Shown: positions 26,278-34,438 of the stretch, piece by piece
Numbering within the stretch: the first letter of the stretch is position 1
How the letters are laid out: each line of letters starts with the position of its first letter
Assembly: GCA_937943605.1 (NCBI GenBank)
Contig: CALEAW010000065.1
Location: 1 to 50,144, forward strand
Direction of reading: 5' to 3'
DNA: 50,144 nucleotides
Source of the DNA: an uncultured Sutterella sp.
GTDB taxonomy: Bacteria; Pseudomonadota; Gammaproteobacteria; Burkholderiales; Burkholderiaceae_F
Translations under genes and position numbers: made by a program
Notes under the pieces: generated by a model
Seen by the model: the letters and a program-made list of their open reading frames with translations, nothing else
Told to the model about the DNA's origin: nothing
Databases searched by the model: none

Positions 26278-26526
26278 CTCGATGCATCCATAAAAATCTA
26301 GTTCAAACACTATACCGTAAAGTTCAGCACTTTTGCCTCAGTCAAATGACTGATATCAAATTTATGCTCGTTGCCAGAGAATCCTTCGCTTTTTTGAAGA
26401 TCGTCCAAACATTTGACTGGCCGCTCTAAAGAGCGTGAACTCATGGCGACGTGTTGGCACTGATTTGCTACGATGGTTGGCTTCATTGGCGGCCGGCCAT
26501 AAGTCAAAGAGAAAAAATTTCGGTAG

Positions 26527-27465
26527 ATTCATCGAAAAAGAAAATTTTTCGACAAAAAAACGCATGACTCCTACGAGCTCGAGAATGAATCTGTCAGCGC
26601 TAGCAAAGCTGAACGTTTTGCTCGACTCTTAAGACACGCACCTGAAGCTCGACAACTCACCGAAACGTATTTATGTGAGCTACAAAACGAAATCGTGAGC
26701 AATCCTTTCGTCGAAGCTTATTCTTACCGAACCGAACAAAACTGGTTAGCGAATGGCCCAGGTGCAAGCGCCGTAACGTACGTGCCACCATCGCCAGATG
26801 ACATTGATCGCTTAATGTGCGCCTGGCAGGCGGCAGCTGAAAGACTTCCAAAAGAAACGGATCCGATTGCCGCAGCAGCGATTATCTCTTTTGGCTTTGT
26901 TTATCTGCATCCGTTCATGGACGGCAACGGGCGTCTGAGTCGATTTTTGATTCATCAACAGCTTGCTGCTTCTGGTCAGCTAGGCATTGACCAAATCCTG
27001 CCGGTCTCTGTTGCCATGAAAAAGCACGAGTTGGAATATTTGCGAACGCTTGAGACTTTCTCAAAACCTGTCCGTCAAGCCTGGCAAGTCATTTGGACTG
27101 GAGGCACACCGCCTTGCGAATGCATTTTCAATGGCCATGAATCACTCTATCGCTACTGGGATGCTACTCGCCAGGTGGAATTCCTCTACAAAATGGCCTC
27201 AGAGGCGCTTGACGTTCACTTGCAGGAAGAGGTTAACTTTCTCGTTCGCTTTGACAAGCTAGAACGAGCTGTAAATGATGTTTTCGATCTACCGCAAGCT
27301 TTACGTTTCCAAATGATTCAGGTCTACCTGGAACAAGGACGACTATCGAAAAACTTTCGGAAAAAGTTTGCCCTAAAAATTCCTCAAGAAGCGATGGACT
27401 GGCTCGAAATTAATGGCATGGCTTTGCTTAACGAAGACCAACTTGAGACTGAAGAAGACGATTAG
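26527..27465 (+). pseudogene. Fic-domain protein lacking a usable start
   Basis: The frame is open from 26527 to the stop at 27465 but contains no ATG; the first possible start is a GTG at 26695 with no ribosome site. The catalytic Fic motif HPFMDGNGRLSR (from about 26908) is complete. Upstream, in the same frame, lies HDSYELENESV, which fits the inhibitory helix pattern [S/T]xxxE[G/N]. The C-terminal half has the HESLYRYWDATRQVEFLY segment common in bacterial Fic proteins. Fic enzymes transfer AMP to target hydroxyls. Either the 5' end was lost by frameshift or deletion (a TAG closes the frame at 26524), or a shortened, uninhibited protein is made from the GTG. I favour a pseudogene. Confidence 0.7.
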
Positions 27466-27520
27466 CCTCCTATGGCAACTCAGTCGTCGGATGCGTTCTG
27501 TTGATTTAAAGACCGCTCGC

Positions 27521-27549
27521 CTTGAAATTTTGCTATTCGTCTCCATATA
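27521..27549 (+). promoter_or_regulatory. Sigma-32 heat-shock promoter of htpG
   Basis: CTTGAAA at 27521-27527 is the exact sigma-32 -35 box. After 13 bases, CTCCATATA at 27541-27549 matches the CCCCATnTA -10 box at all but one position. It lies about 50 bases before the htpG start codon. Confidence 0.85.
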
Positions 27550-27598
27550 AGGTTTTATCGGGTCCAATGCGTGACCTACACTCGGAGAAAAATTAGAA

Positions 27599-29482
27599 AT
27601 GGCACAGGAAGTCCATGGTTTTCAGACTGAAGTGACGAAGCTCCTCAGTCTTCTCGCCAAGTCCCTTTATTCGAACAAGGAAGTTTTCCTTCGTGAACTC
27701 GTTTCCAACGCTTCTGACGCGGTGGACAAGTTGCGCTTTCTTTCGCTTACGAACTCTGAATTGACGGCTGACGATCCTATCTTCAGCATTCGCGTTCGTG
27801 CGGACGAAGAAGCCGGTACCCTCACCGTGATCGATAACGGTATTGGCATGACGCTCGCCGAAGCCAACGAACATCTCGGCACGATCGCCAAGTCCGGCAC
27901 CGAAGCCTTTATGGCTAGCCTCACGGGCGAAGAAAAGAAGGACTCTCAGTTAATCGGCCAGTTCGGCGTGGGCTTTTACTCCGCCTTTATCGTGGCTGAC
28001 CGCGTCACGGTGATCTCTCGTAAGGCCGGTGCTAAGCCTGAAGAAGCCGTTCAGTGGGAATCTGAAGGCAACGGCACGTTCACCTCGGGTAACGTTACCC
28101 GCGAAGCTCGCGGTACCGAAATCATTCTTCACCTCAAGCCTGAAGAAAAGGAATTCTTGGGTCAGTGGCGCTTGCGTGATGCCATCACGAAGTATTCTGA
28201 CCATATCTCGACGCCTGTTTTCCTTTGGGAAAAGAAGCCCGCCGAGGACGAAAAGGCAGAACCGACCTTTGCTTGGGAACAGGTTAACGATGCTCGCGCC
28301 CTTTGGACCCTTCCACCGAAGGACGTGACTGAAGACCAGTACAAGGCTTTCTATCGTCATTTGACGCACGACTATAGCGACCCAGCCACGTGGGCACACA
28401 ACCGCGTGGAAGGCGAACTCGAATATACGTCCCTTCTCTACGTACCGAGTGAAGCCCCGTGGGATCTCTATACCCGTGAAAAGCAACATGGTCTGAAGCT
28501 TTTCGTCCAGCGTGTGTTCATCATGGATGACGCCGAACAGTTCCTCCCGAACTATCTCCGCTTTATCCGTGGTCTCGTTGACACGGCCGATTTGCCGCTC
28601 AACGTTTCCCGTGAACTCTTGCAGGAAAGCCGCGTCACCCAGAAGTTAAAGCGTGCCTTGACGAAGCGTGCCTTGGATATGATTGCCAAGCTCGCTGACG
28701 ATCAAGAAAAGTATGCCGCTTTCTGGAAGAATTTCGGTGCTGTCCTCAAGGAAGGCCCCGTTGAAGACTTCTCGAACCGTGAAGCTGTCTTGAAGCTCCT
28801 TCGCTTTGCTTCAACGAAGACGGGTACGCCTGAAGAAAACGTGAGCCTCACGGACTACGTTGCTCGCATGCCTGAAAAGCAGAAGCACATCTACTACCTC
28901 ACCGCCGGCAACTTCGAAACGGCCATCAATTCGCCGTACCTCGAAACCTTCCGTCGTAAGGGTGTTGAAGTCCTTCTCATGACGCAGCGTATCGACGAAT
29001 GGTTGATGCAGGGCATTAACGAATTCGACGGTCGTGAATTTATCCCAGTCACGGCTTCTGACTTGAAGCTTGGCGACCTTGCTGACAGCGAAGAAGAAAA
29101 GAAGCACGAAGAAACCGTTCGTGAATCCACGGGTCTTGTTGACCGTATCAAGAAGGCCTTGGGTGAACGCGTTGAAGGTGTTCGCGTTTCTTCACGCTTG
29201 GTCGATAGCCCGAGCTGCGTGGTCTGCGACAACGATAAGCGCTTGACGCCGCAGATGCGCCGTATGCTCGAAGCGGCCGGTCAGGAAGTCCCTGAAGACC
29301 GCGTCACGCTCGAAATCAATCCGTCTCACCCGTTACTCGTCAAGGCTGCAGCTGAAAAGGACGATGCTCGCTTTGGCAAGTGGTGCGACCTTATGTTAGG
29401 TCAGGCTTCGCTCGCAGACCAGGGTTCCGTGAAGGATCCCGCTGCCTTTGTGAAGCTCATGAATGAATTGCTCTTGAAGTAA
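27599..29482 (+). CDS. htpG: Chaperone HtpG (bacterial Hsp90)
   Basis: 627 residues, the normal length. The N-terminal GHKL ATPase domain shows NKEVFLRELVSNASDA, VIDNGIGMT and IGQFGVGFYSAF. The middle domain has LFVQRVFIMDDAEQFLP and the catalytic-loop arginine region LPLNVSRELLQ. The C-terminal dimerisation domain ends LMNELLLK. It is a cytoplasmic homodimeric ATP-driven chaperone. GGAG precedes the ATG by about ten bases. A near-consensus sigma-32 promoter lies upstream and a terminator downstream, so it is a single-gene heat-shock unit. Codon use is strongly biased, as in highly expressed genes. Confidence 0.98.
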   Translation: MAQEVHGFQTEVTKLLSLLAKSLYSNKEVFLRELVSNASDAVDKLRFLSLTNSELTADDPIFSIRVRADEEAGTLTVIDNGIGMTLAEANEHLGTIAKSGTEAFMASLTGEEKKDSQLIGQFGVGFYSAFIVADRVTVISRKAGAKPEEAVQWESEGNGTFTSGNVTREARGTEIILHLKPEEKEFLGQWRLRDAITKYSDHISTPVFLWEKKPAEDEKAEPTFAWEQVNDARALWTLPPKDVTEDQYKAFYRHLTHDYSDPATWAHNRVEGELEYTSLLYVPSEAPWDLYTREKQHGLKLFVQRVFIMDDAEQFLPNYLRFIRGLVDTADLPLNVSRELLQESRVTQKLKRALTKRALDMIAKLADDQEKYAAFWKNFGAVLKEGPVEDFSNREAVLKLLRFASTKTGTPEENVSLTDYVARMPEKQKHIYYLTAGNFETAINSPYLETFRRKGVEVLLMTQRIDEWLMQGINEFDGREFIPVTASDLKLGDLADSEEEKKHEETVRESTGLVDRIKKALGERVEGVRVSSRLVDSPSCVVCDNDKRLTPQMRRMLEAAGQEVPEDRVTLEINPSHPLLVKAAAEKDDARFGKWCDLMLGQASLADQGSVKDPAAFVKLMNELLLK

Positions 29483-29518
29483 TTTCATTCGTTGACCACT
29501 CATAGGTCAGAGACAACA

Positions 29519-29556
29519 AACGGTGTTGAGTCACTTTTACTCAGCACCGTTTTTCT
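29519..29556 (+). terminator. Intrinsic terminator of htpG
   Basis: AACGGTGTTGAGT pairs with ACTCAGCACCGTT (one G-U/mismatch), followed by a T-run. Confidence 0.9.
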
Positions 29557-29583
29557 TTTACTTTCTAGCCAAAAAGCCACCCT

Positions 29584-30378
29584 TTAAAAGAACGAAAGCG
29601 GACTACGTAGGTTCTTAAGGAGCGCCAACACACTCCACGCCGTCGAAACGCTCGAACGTGGGTTGGCGGCATCAAAACTCGACGCAAAGGTTAAGTCGGT
29701 GCGCATCGTGCCGGCTTTAAGCGTAATGCGATGCGTGTTTTCGGTGAGCCCTGGTTGACTGACAACACGAACCACCAAGTCGTCACACGCCGTCGCTAAT
29801 GCCGTCGCAGCGGCCACGTTCACGTTCTTCGGAAAGCCTCTGACCGCGTCTTCGACAGACCCTTCAAAGGCAATTTCTTCTTCGGTGCTCGAAAGCGTCC
29901 GATCGCCCAATCCTGGCGCCCCTGCGAGGCTCTTAGGCGACTTCGTGCTTGCAATCGTCACTTCGTCGACGCCCATCAAAGCGGCCGTACGTAGCACATC
30001 AAATCCACCAATGGCGCCAGAGGCCACATGAATGCGTCGTCCTAAGGTGGTGGCCTTAGATACCATCATGTCTCGCCATACGGGGTCTGCAAAAGCGCCC
30101 GCTGAAACAACCACCAAGTCGCAGCCCGCCTCAAGCACAGCCGCGCCATAGGCTTTCGCGGCCCCAATCCCAGCGATTTCAACCACCACGTCAGGCTGGT
30201 CAGCTAAGAGCACCTCTAAATCCGTTGTCGCTTTGCAGTGCCCGACATTAGCCAAGGTTTGGGCATGCTGAAGCGTGCGCGCCATGACGCCTGTAAGCGT
30301 CCAGTCGCCTGCTTTCGCGAGATGATTCACCAAAATCGTGCCCAAAGCACCACACCCAATGATGGCCAAACGAGGCAT
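29584..30378 (-). CDS. nadX: L-aspartate dehydrogenase (NadX-like)
   Basis: 264 residues. The N-terminal Rossmann fold has GCGALG (residues 8-13). The second domain (DUF108) shows VASGAIGGFDVLRTAA, TKSPKSLAG, FPKNVNVAAATALA and NPRSSVSTAWSVLALL. Members oxidise aspartate to iminoaspartate with NAD(P), feeding NAD synthesis, or act in the reductive direction. AAGGAG is placed well before the ATG. It is convergent with htpG. No nadA or nadC lies nearby, so the pathway role is inferred from the family. Confidence 0.85.
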   Translation of the reverse strand: MPRLAIIGCGALGTILVNHLAKAGDWTLTGVMARTLQHAQTLANVGHCKATTDLEVLLADQPDVVVEIAGIGAAKAYGAAVLEAGCDLVVVSAGAFADPVWRDMMVSKATTLGRRIHVASGAIGGFDVLRTAALMGVDEVTIASTKSPKSLAGAPGLGDRTLSSTEEEIAFEGSVEDAVRGFPKNVNVAAATALATACDDLVVRVVSQPGLTENTHRITLKAGTMRTDLTFASSFDAANPRSSVSTAWSVLALLKNLRSPLSFF

Positions 30379-30768
30379 CGTTGTCTCCTTAAGAATGCAA
30401 ACCTAAACTCACAAAAGTCTAAACATAAGCGCCTAAAGTCGCCTCAAGGTTTATACGCAGTATCCATCACCAGAACGAAAAAGCCTCTCGAGATAGCGTT
30501 TAAACCTTCTTCGAGCGACTTTCCTTTATTGGCTAAGGACGCAACTGACCAGTCTTACCATGGCAAGCGGCGCAAGACGTCATTGTTGGAGACGTGGTCG
30601 ACAAATTTTTTGACGAAGTTCGTTAGATTCTATCGTCAAATTCGTTTTAATAACGTTTGTCAATCTATAAAAGATAAGTTTATCACCCTATGTTTCTCCT
30701 GAAAGCGATACACACTAGCGATTCTCCGTACTACGACACGACAACAAAAGACAACAGGACTTCAATAA

Positions 30769-30836
30769 ACGTTCTAAAAATTTGACGAATGAGATCAACT
30801 TCGTTAACATTCGTTCTAATAAATTTTAGAACGTTC
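30769..30836. promoter_or_regulatory. Long inverted repeat upstream of the TDT gene
   Basis: AACGTTCTAAAA (30769-30780) is an exact inverted match of TTTTAGAACGTT (30825-30836). Inside it GAATG and CATTC also pair, making an extended imperfect palindrome of 68 bases. It is AT-rich with no T-run placed as in a terminator. It could be an operator or a cruciform-prone site in the promoter region of the downstream gene. The rest of the 532-base gap (30379-30768) shows no recognised gene. Confidence 0.5.
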
Positions 30837-30910
30837 TTTCGCATCCATTTCAGAGTATGTATTCATCCACTTGGTGCGACTGAACCACGGTTTAATTACG
30901 GAGTTTTTTC

Positions 30911-31945
30911 ATGGAACGATTCATTCGTCCGATGGCCCCAGGCTGGTTTGCTGCCGTGATGGGTACCGCCGTCACGAGTTTGGCTTTTACGTTAATGGCC
31001 AAGGCTGCGCCCTCTTTTGCGCTTGCCGGTCTTGCGGCTGATCTCTTTCACTATTTAGCCATTGTGTTGATGGCCATCCTTGGTGTGGCTGCGCTCATTC
31101 GTGTGGTGCGTTATCCGGACGCCGTGCTCGCCACCATTCGTCACCCAGTCGAAGGAAGTTTTTATGTGACTTTCCCACTCGCCATGCTGGTGATGGCTGC
31201 CGAGTGGACGGTTTACGGCGTGTCCAGTGCCGCGATTGCCCCCTTGTGGTGGGTCGGTGCCTTTGGCACCTTGTTAGTAAGCTACTTCGTGCTTTTTATT
31301 TTATTTACGGATGAAAAGTTGAAACTCACGATGGTAACGCCTGCGCACTTTATTCCAGCGGTGGGTCTTGTTGTGATTCCAGTCGCTGGCGCCTCGCTTG
31401 CAGGCGCTGCCACGGGCGTCCTTCGTGAAATCTACTTTGGCATCAACATGATGGGCTTTGGCGCTGGTGTCTTTATGTATGTAGGCCTTTTGGCCTTGAC
31501 GATGGCTCGCCACTTCTTGGGTAGCCCTGTTGAAGGCAAGATGACGCCGACCTTGTGGGTGCACTTGGCACCATTGAGCGTCATTCCGCTCTCGATGCTC
31601 GCACTTTTACACACCACGGCTGACGAATCTATCGTTCGCTACGGTATGCTCGTTGCGTCCGCCTTCTTGGGTGCTGCGCTTTGGTGGCTCGTTTTAGCAA
31701 TCAGCATGACGGTTCGCAATATGCGTCAGGGTAAGTTGCCATTTGCCCTCTCGTGGTGGGCCTTCGTTTTCCCGATTGGCGCGGCGGCCGTGCTCTCCTT
31801 CCGCTTGGCTATCATGCTTGAAGTCCAAATCCTGCCCTATATCGCCATCGTCCTCACGTTAATGACGTTTGCCGTATGGGCTGCCGCTGCTGTCGGCACT
31901 GTAAAGGGCCTTGTGACAGGATCTATCTTCGCTCCAGCGCATTAA
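30911..31945 (+). CDS. TDT-family transporter (TehA/SLAC1-type channel)
   Basis: 344 residues with about ten hydrophobic helices. The start MERFIRPMAPGWFAAVMGTAV is typical of the tellurite-resistance/dicarboxylate transporter (TDT) family, where a proline-glycine step precedes helix 1. Inside are HPVEGSFYVTFPLAML, LTMVTPAHFIPAVGLVVIP and FALSWWAFVFPIGA, all family-like. TehA-type proteins are trimeric anion channels; other members carry dicarboxylates. The substrate is not readable here. GGAG lies nine bases before the ATG. A long inverted repeat lies upstream. It ends eight bases from the convergent methyltransferase gene. Confidence 0.88.
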   Translation: MERFIRPMAPGWFAAVMGTAVTSLAFTLMAKAAPSFALAGLAADLFHYLAIVLMAILGVAALIRVVRYPDAVLATIRHPVEGSFYVTFPLAMLVMAAEWTVYGVSSAAIAPLWWVGAFGTLLVSYFVLFILFTDEKLKLTMVTPAHFIPAVGLVVIPVAGASLAGAATGVLREIYFGINMMGFGAGVFMYVGLLALTMARHFLGSPVEGKMTPTLWVHLAPLSVIPLSMLALLHTTADESIVRYGMLVASAFLGAALWWLVLAISMTVRNMRQGKLPFALSWWAFVFPIGAAAVLSFRLAIMLEVQILPYIAIVLTLMTFAVWAAAAVGTVKGLVTGSIFAPAH

Positions 31946-31953
31946 TCTCAATT

Positions 31954-33606
31954 TCAAGAAAAACTCTGCCAGACCAAGTCATCAATTGCTTGCTTTATTT
32001 TAAAAAAGTCTTCTCCATCTACTTCATTGAATGCTTTTTTAGACAGAGCAATTATCTTTTTCGATTGTTCAAGACTAGGATTTGGCAGAGGGAATTTCTC
32101 TACATACTGTGTGACAAAACGACGTCTCCCAGAATAAAGTTTATTATTAAATTTAATATCGTAAAATTTTTCTATAAACGGAGAGTTTGCGACTGCCATT
32201 GCTAACCACAAAAGGTCATCATTTTTTTCATCTTCCGCAACAAACCAATAGCAATCACCATTGATTACTGTGCCTTCATCATCCAACCAAAATATTGGTT
32301 CTTTTGAAATATCTCTAAATACAATCTTTTTCCTACTCCATAAGCCTGGATCTTGTGGAACCCAAATTTCATACCAATTTCGTCCCGCTTCTTCAACATA
32401 TTTACGAGATTGAAGAATTTCTTTTCTTTCCGTCAAATATCGTAATGTATTAGGATATCCTTCTAGATCGATGACTTTACGCTTTCCATCATCTACCTTA
32501 TGAGGGTATACGATTCGATAATCTGCTTTCGTTTTATCTGCTTTAAATCTTCGAGCAATAAAATGTGTCGTTAACGGTCTCAACAATTCAGGTAATTCTG
32601 AGGTTGGAACAGTACCCCAATCCTTTCTAATAAACACTTTATCGGCACACGTCTTTACCCCTACTCGTATCTTTCCGATATCCCCGAACGTTTTCCATGT
32701 CTTGGATTCAACTGTTTTAATCCAATTCTCAACCTCAACGTTTGACAATCTCCAGCCATCTCGAGATGTGTCCAAGTTCCCTTTTTGTACTTGAAATACT
32801 TGTTTGCCGACCCGAACATTACCAGTATGATTCAACGCCTCAATGGGGTTAGATGCAGAAAAACTTGCCGCTTGCGTTGTTTCATATATCGACGTAAATG
32901 TAGCCTTAGGCACACTGATGGATAGACCTTTCGTGATGATTACTGCTGGTAATACCGCTGCATCAAATAATTTTGTATCTCCCAAATCCCAAACATGAGA
33001 GACATGCGATTTATCAAGAAACGCTTGACGTACAATCTCCCCATTCTTAACGCTCATAAAACGATTGGATACGATGACTCCCATCGTTCCATCAGGCGAC
33101 AGTGACTCCAACATCGCCACCACAAATGCCTGATACAAGTCTACACGTCCTGTTAATTTGAATACTGAAGCGATTTGTCTAGATAATTCTGTCCCCATTA
33201 CTTGTGTTCTAACGTAAGGAGGATTAGCTATTATCAAATCAAACTTTTCTTCTGAAAAAGGTCCACCGTAGCCGTCAACAAAAAATTGAAGAAAATCTGC
33301 ATGTCTAATATCAACTTTCTTTAAAGATGGAAAGTTATTTTTTAAACGACATTCAGACACACCAACAGATTTTATATTGGTATCGAACCCATAAACTTCA
33401 ATCTTTTTTAAGTTCTTCTCTTCAACATTCTCCAAGATTGAACATATCAGCTCTCCTTCCCCGATTGAAGGTTCAAGAATTCTGACAACATCCTTTTTTA
33501 GGATGTCACTCGATTCATTTAATACGTTGATCGAAACAAAATCAGACAAAATTTTCGGAGTAAATGTCGCCCCAGTCTTCTTCCTTTCACTACTCATTTT
33601 ATTCAT
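31954..33606 (-). CDS. Orphan N6-adenine DNA methyltransferase (Eco57I/TaqI-like)
   Basis: About 550 residues from the ATG at 33606; an ATG at 33597 (MSSERKKTGATFTP) is an equal candidate. The N-terminal half is a Rossmann methyltransferase: ILEPSIGEGELICSILE (SAM loop, motif I), VYGFDTN, and the catalytic motif IV DLIIANPPYVRTQ (NPPY: adenine N6). The C-terminal half has the sort of target-recognition region seen in TaqI-like enzymes (WVPQDPGLWSRKKIVFRDI, LYSGRRRFVTQYVEKFPLP). No PD-(D/E)xK nuclease motif or partner endonuclease is visible. Base composition is much more AT-rich than in the neighbours, and a recombinase relic abuts the 5' end, so recent transfer is likely. Confidence 0.9.
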   Translation of the reverse strand: MNKMSSERKKTGATFTPKILSDFVSINVLNESSDILKKDVVRILEPSIGEGELICSILENVEEKNLKKIEVYGFDTNIKSVGVSECRLKNNFPSLKKVDIRHADFLQFFVDGYGGPFSEEKFDLIIANPPYVRTQVMGTELSRQIASVFKLTGRVDLYQAFVVAMLESLSPDGTMGVIVSNRFMSVKNGEIVRQAFLDKSHVSHVWDLGDTKLFDAAVLPAVIITKGLSISVPKATFTSIYETTQAASFSASNPIEALNHTGNVRVGKQVFQVQKGNLDTSRDGWRLSNVEVENWIKTVESKTWKTFGDIGKIRVGVKTCADKVFIRKDWGTVPTSELPELLRPLTTHFIARRFKADKTKADYRIVYPHKVDDGKRKVIDLEGYPNTLRYLTERKEILQSRKYVEEAGRNWYEIWVPQDPGLWSRKKIVFRDISKEPIFWLDDEGTVINGDCYWFVAEDEKNDDLLWLAMAVANSPFIEKFYDIKFNNKLYSGRRRFVTQYVEKFPLPNPSLEQSKKIIALSKKAFNEVDGEDFFKIKQAIDDLVWQSFS

Positions 33607-33610
33607 TGCC

Positions 33611-33960
33611 TTATAAATACCGATATTCAGAAGCACGACTAATTCCAACATCCCTAGCCGCTACTGCTAAAGGAACTCCTACCTCGATCTTTTATCTGCT
33701 CATCAGTTACAGAACGAGGGCTTCCTTTACAGACGTCTTTTGCCTTTGCCATAGTCATTGCTTCACGTTGCCTGTCCTGCATCAATGATCTCTCGAACTC
33801 TGCCACAGTGCCATCATGGACATCAGAGGCGTGGAAAGCTTTGACATTTCACCAGTTGGAACTAGCACGATATGGATAGCTTGGCCTTTTGTGACTCCAT
33901 GATGCTCGTTCGTCGACCTATGCCAAACAACATCGTAGTGCAACGCTCAAAGCGGCTGGT
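33611..33960 (-). pseudogene. Serine recombinase/resolvase remnant
   Basis: On the minus strand the pieces PTGEMSKLSTPLMSMM, VAEFERSLMQDRQREAMTMA, KAKDVCKGSPRSVTDEQIKD and VGVPLAVAARDVGISRASEY(RYL, stop) follow each other in shifted frames. They match the C-terminal part of a Hin/Tn3-resolvase-type serine recombinase, including the AEFERSL...RQREG region and the final helix-turn-helix. At least two frameshifts are needed, and the N-terminal catalytic serine region is not recognisable. It is a dead relic. It ends next to the start of the methyltransferase gene. Confidence 0.8.
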
Positions 33961-34049
33961 ATCCCAGAGACCCATTGAGGCCTAACACGAAAGCAAAAAG
34001 CACCGCCCGCATAGACAGTGCTTGATAGGTATCTTCGTTGACGACGTGT

Positions 34050-34328
34050 TTACGCCGATTTGATTGCCTTGGCGATTTCTTCACTCATCACTTCCCAAGT
34101 GCGCGCCTTACGGGGTTGCCCACCAATACGGTAGCTTGCGAGCTTATAGACGAGTTCAATCCCTTCACGGTAACGGCAGTTGACCGTGACACGACGGCCA
34201 GCAAAATAGTCTTCGTCTGACATTTGGCGCATGGCATAGAAAAGCTCTGCGCGAGCGGCAAGGCTCGAACTAAACTTCCCTTGAAACTTGCGTTCGGGAT
34301 TAATCACAATTTCATCATCTTTAGCCAT
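34050..34328 (-). CDS. Small hypothetical protein
   Basis: 92 residues with a strong ribosome site (GGAAGGA) before the ATG at 34328. The protein is basic and soluble, without a signal or membrane segment: INPERKFQGKFSSSLAARAE, then VTVNCRYREGIELVYKLASY. I do not recognise a family. Intact frame and good initiation signals support a real gene. Confidence 0.7.
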   Translation of the reverse strand: MAKDDEIVINPERKFQGKFSSSLAARAELFYAMRQMSDEDYFAGRRVTVNCRYREGIELVYKLASYRIGGQPRKARTWEVMSEEIAKAIKSA

Positions 34329-34371
34329 GGCGTCCTTCCAAAAAAATCGCTAGCTCTAAGTATGGCACAAG

Positions 34372-34413
34372 CCAGGCGCATTCGGTCGTGAGACCGGGCA
34401 AACCTGGCTTGCG
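34372..34413. other. Hairpin between the symporter and small hypothetical genes
   Basis: AAGCCAGG pairs with CCTGGCTT, and the inner CGGTC pairs with GACCG. No T-run follows on either strand, so it is not a canonical terminator. It may serve as an RNA 3'-end or processing hairpin downstream of the symporter gene. Confidence 0.35.
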
Positions 34414-34438
34414 TAAATGGTTGGTTTAGACCAACGGT

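Noticed and set aside
30238..30702. Plus-strand frame opposite and beyond the aspartate dehydrogenase gene
   Set aside because: The first part is antisense to a real gene. The intergenic part (KKPLEIAFKPSSSDFPLL) looks slightly protein-like but has no start signal and no family I recognise.
33564..33788. Plus-strand frame over the methyltransferase start
   Set aside because: It is antisense to the serine-recombinase relic, whose minus-strand motifs explain the sequence.
34372..34413. Hairpin downstream of the symporter gene as an intrinsic terminator
   Set aside because: The stem is good but no T-run follows on either strand, so I list it only as a hairpin.
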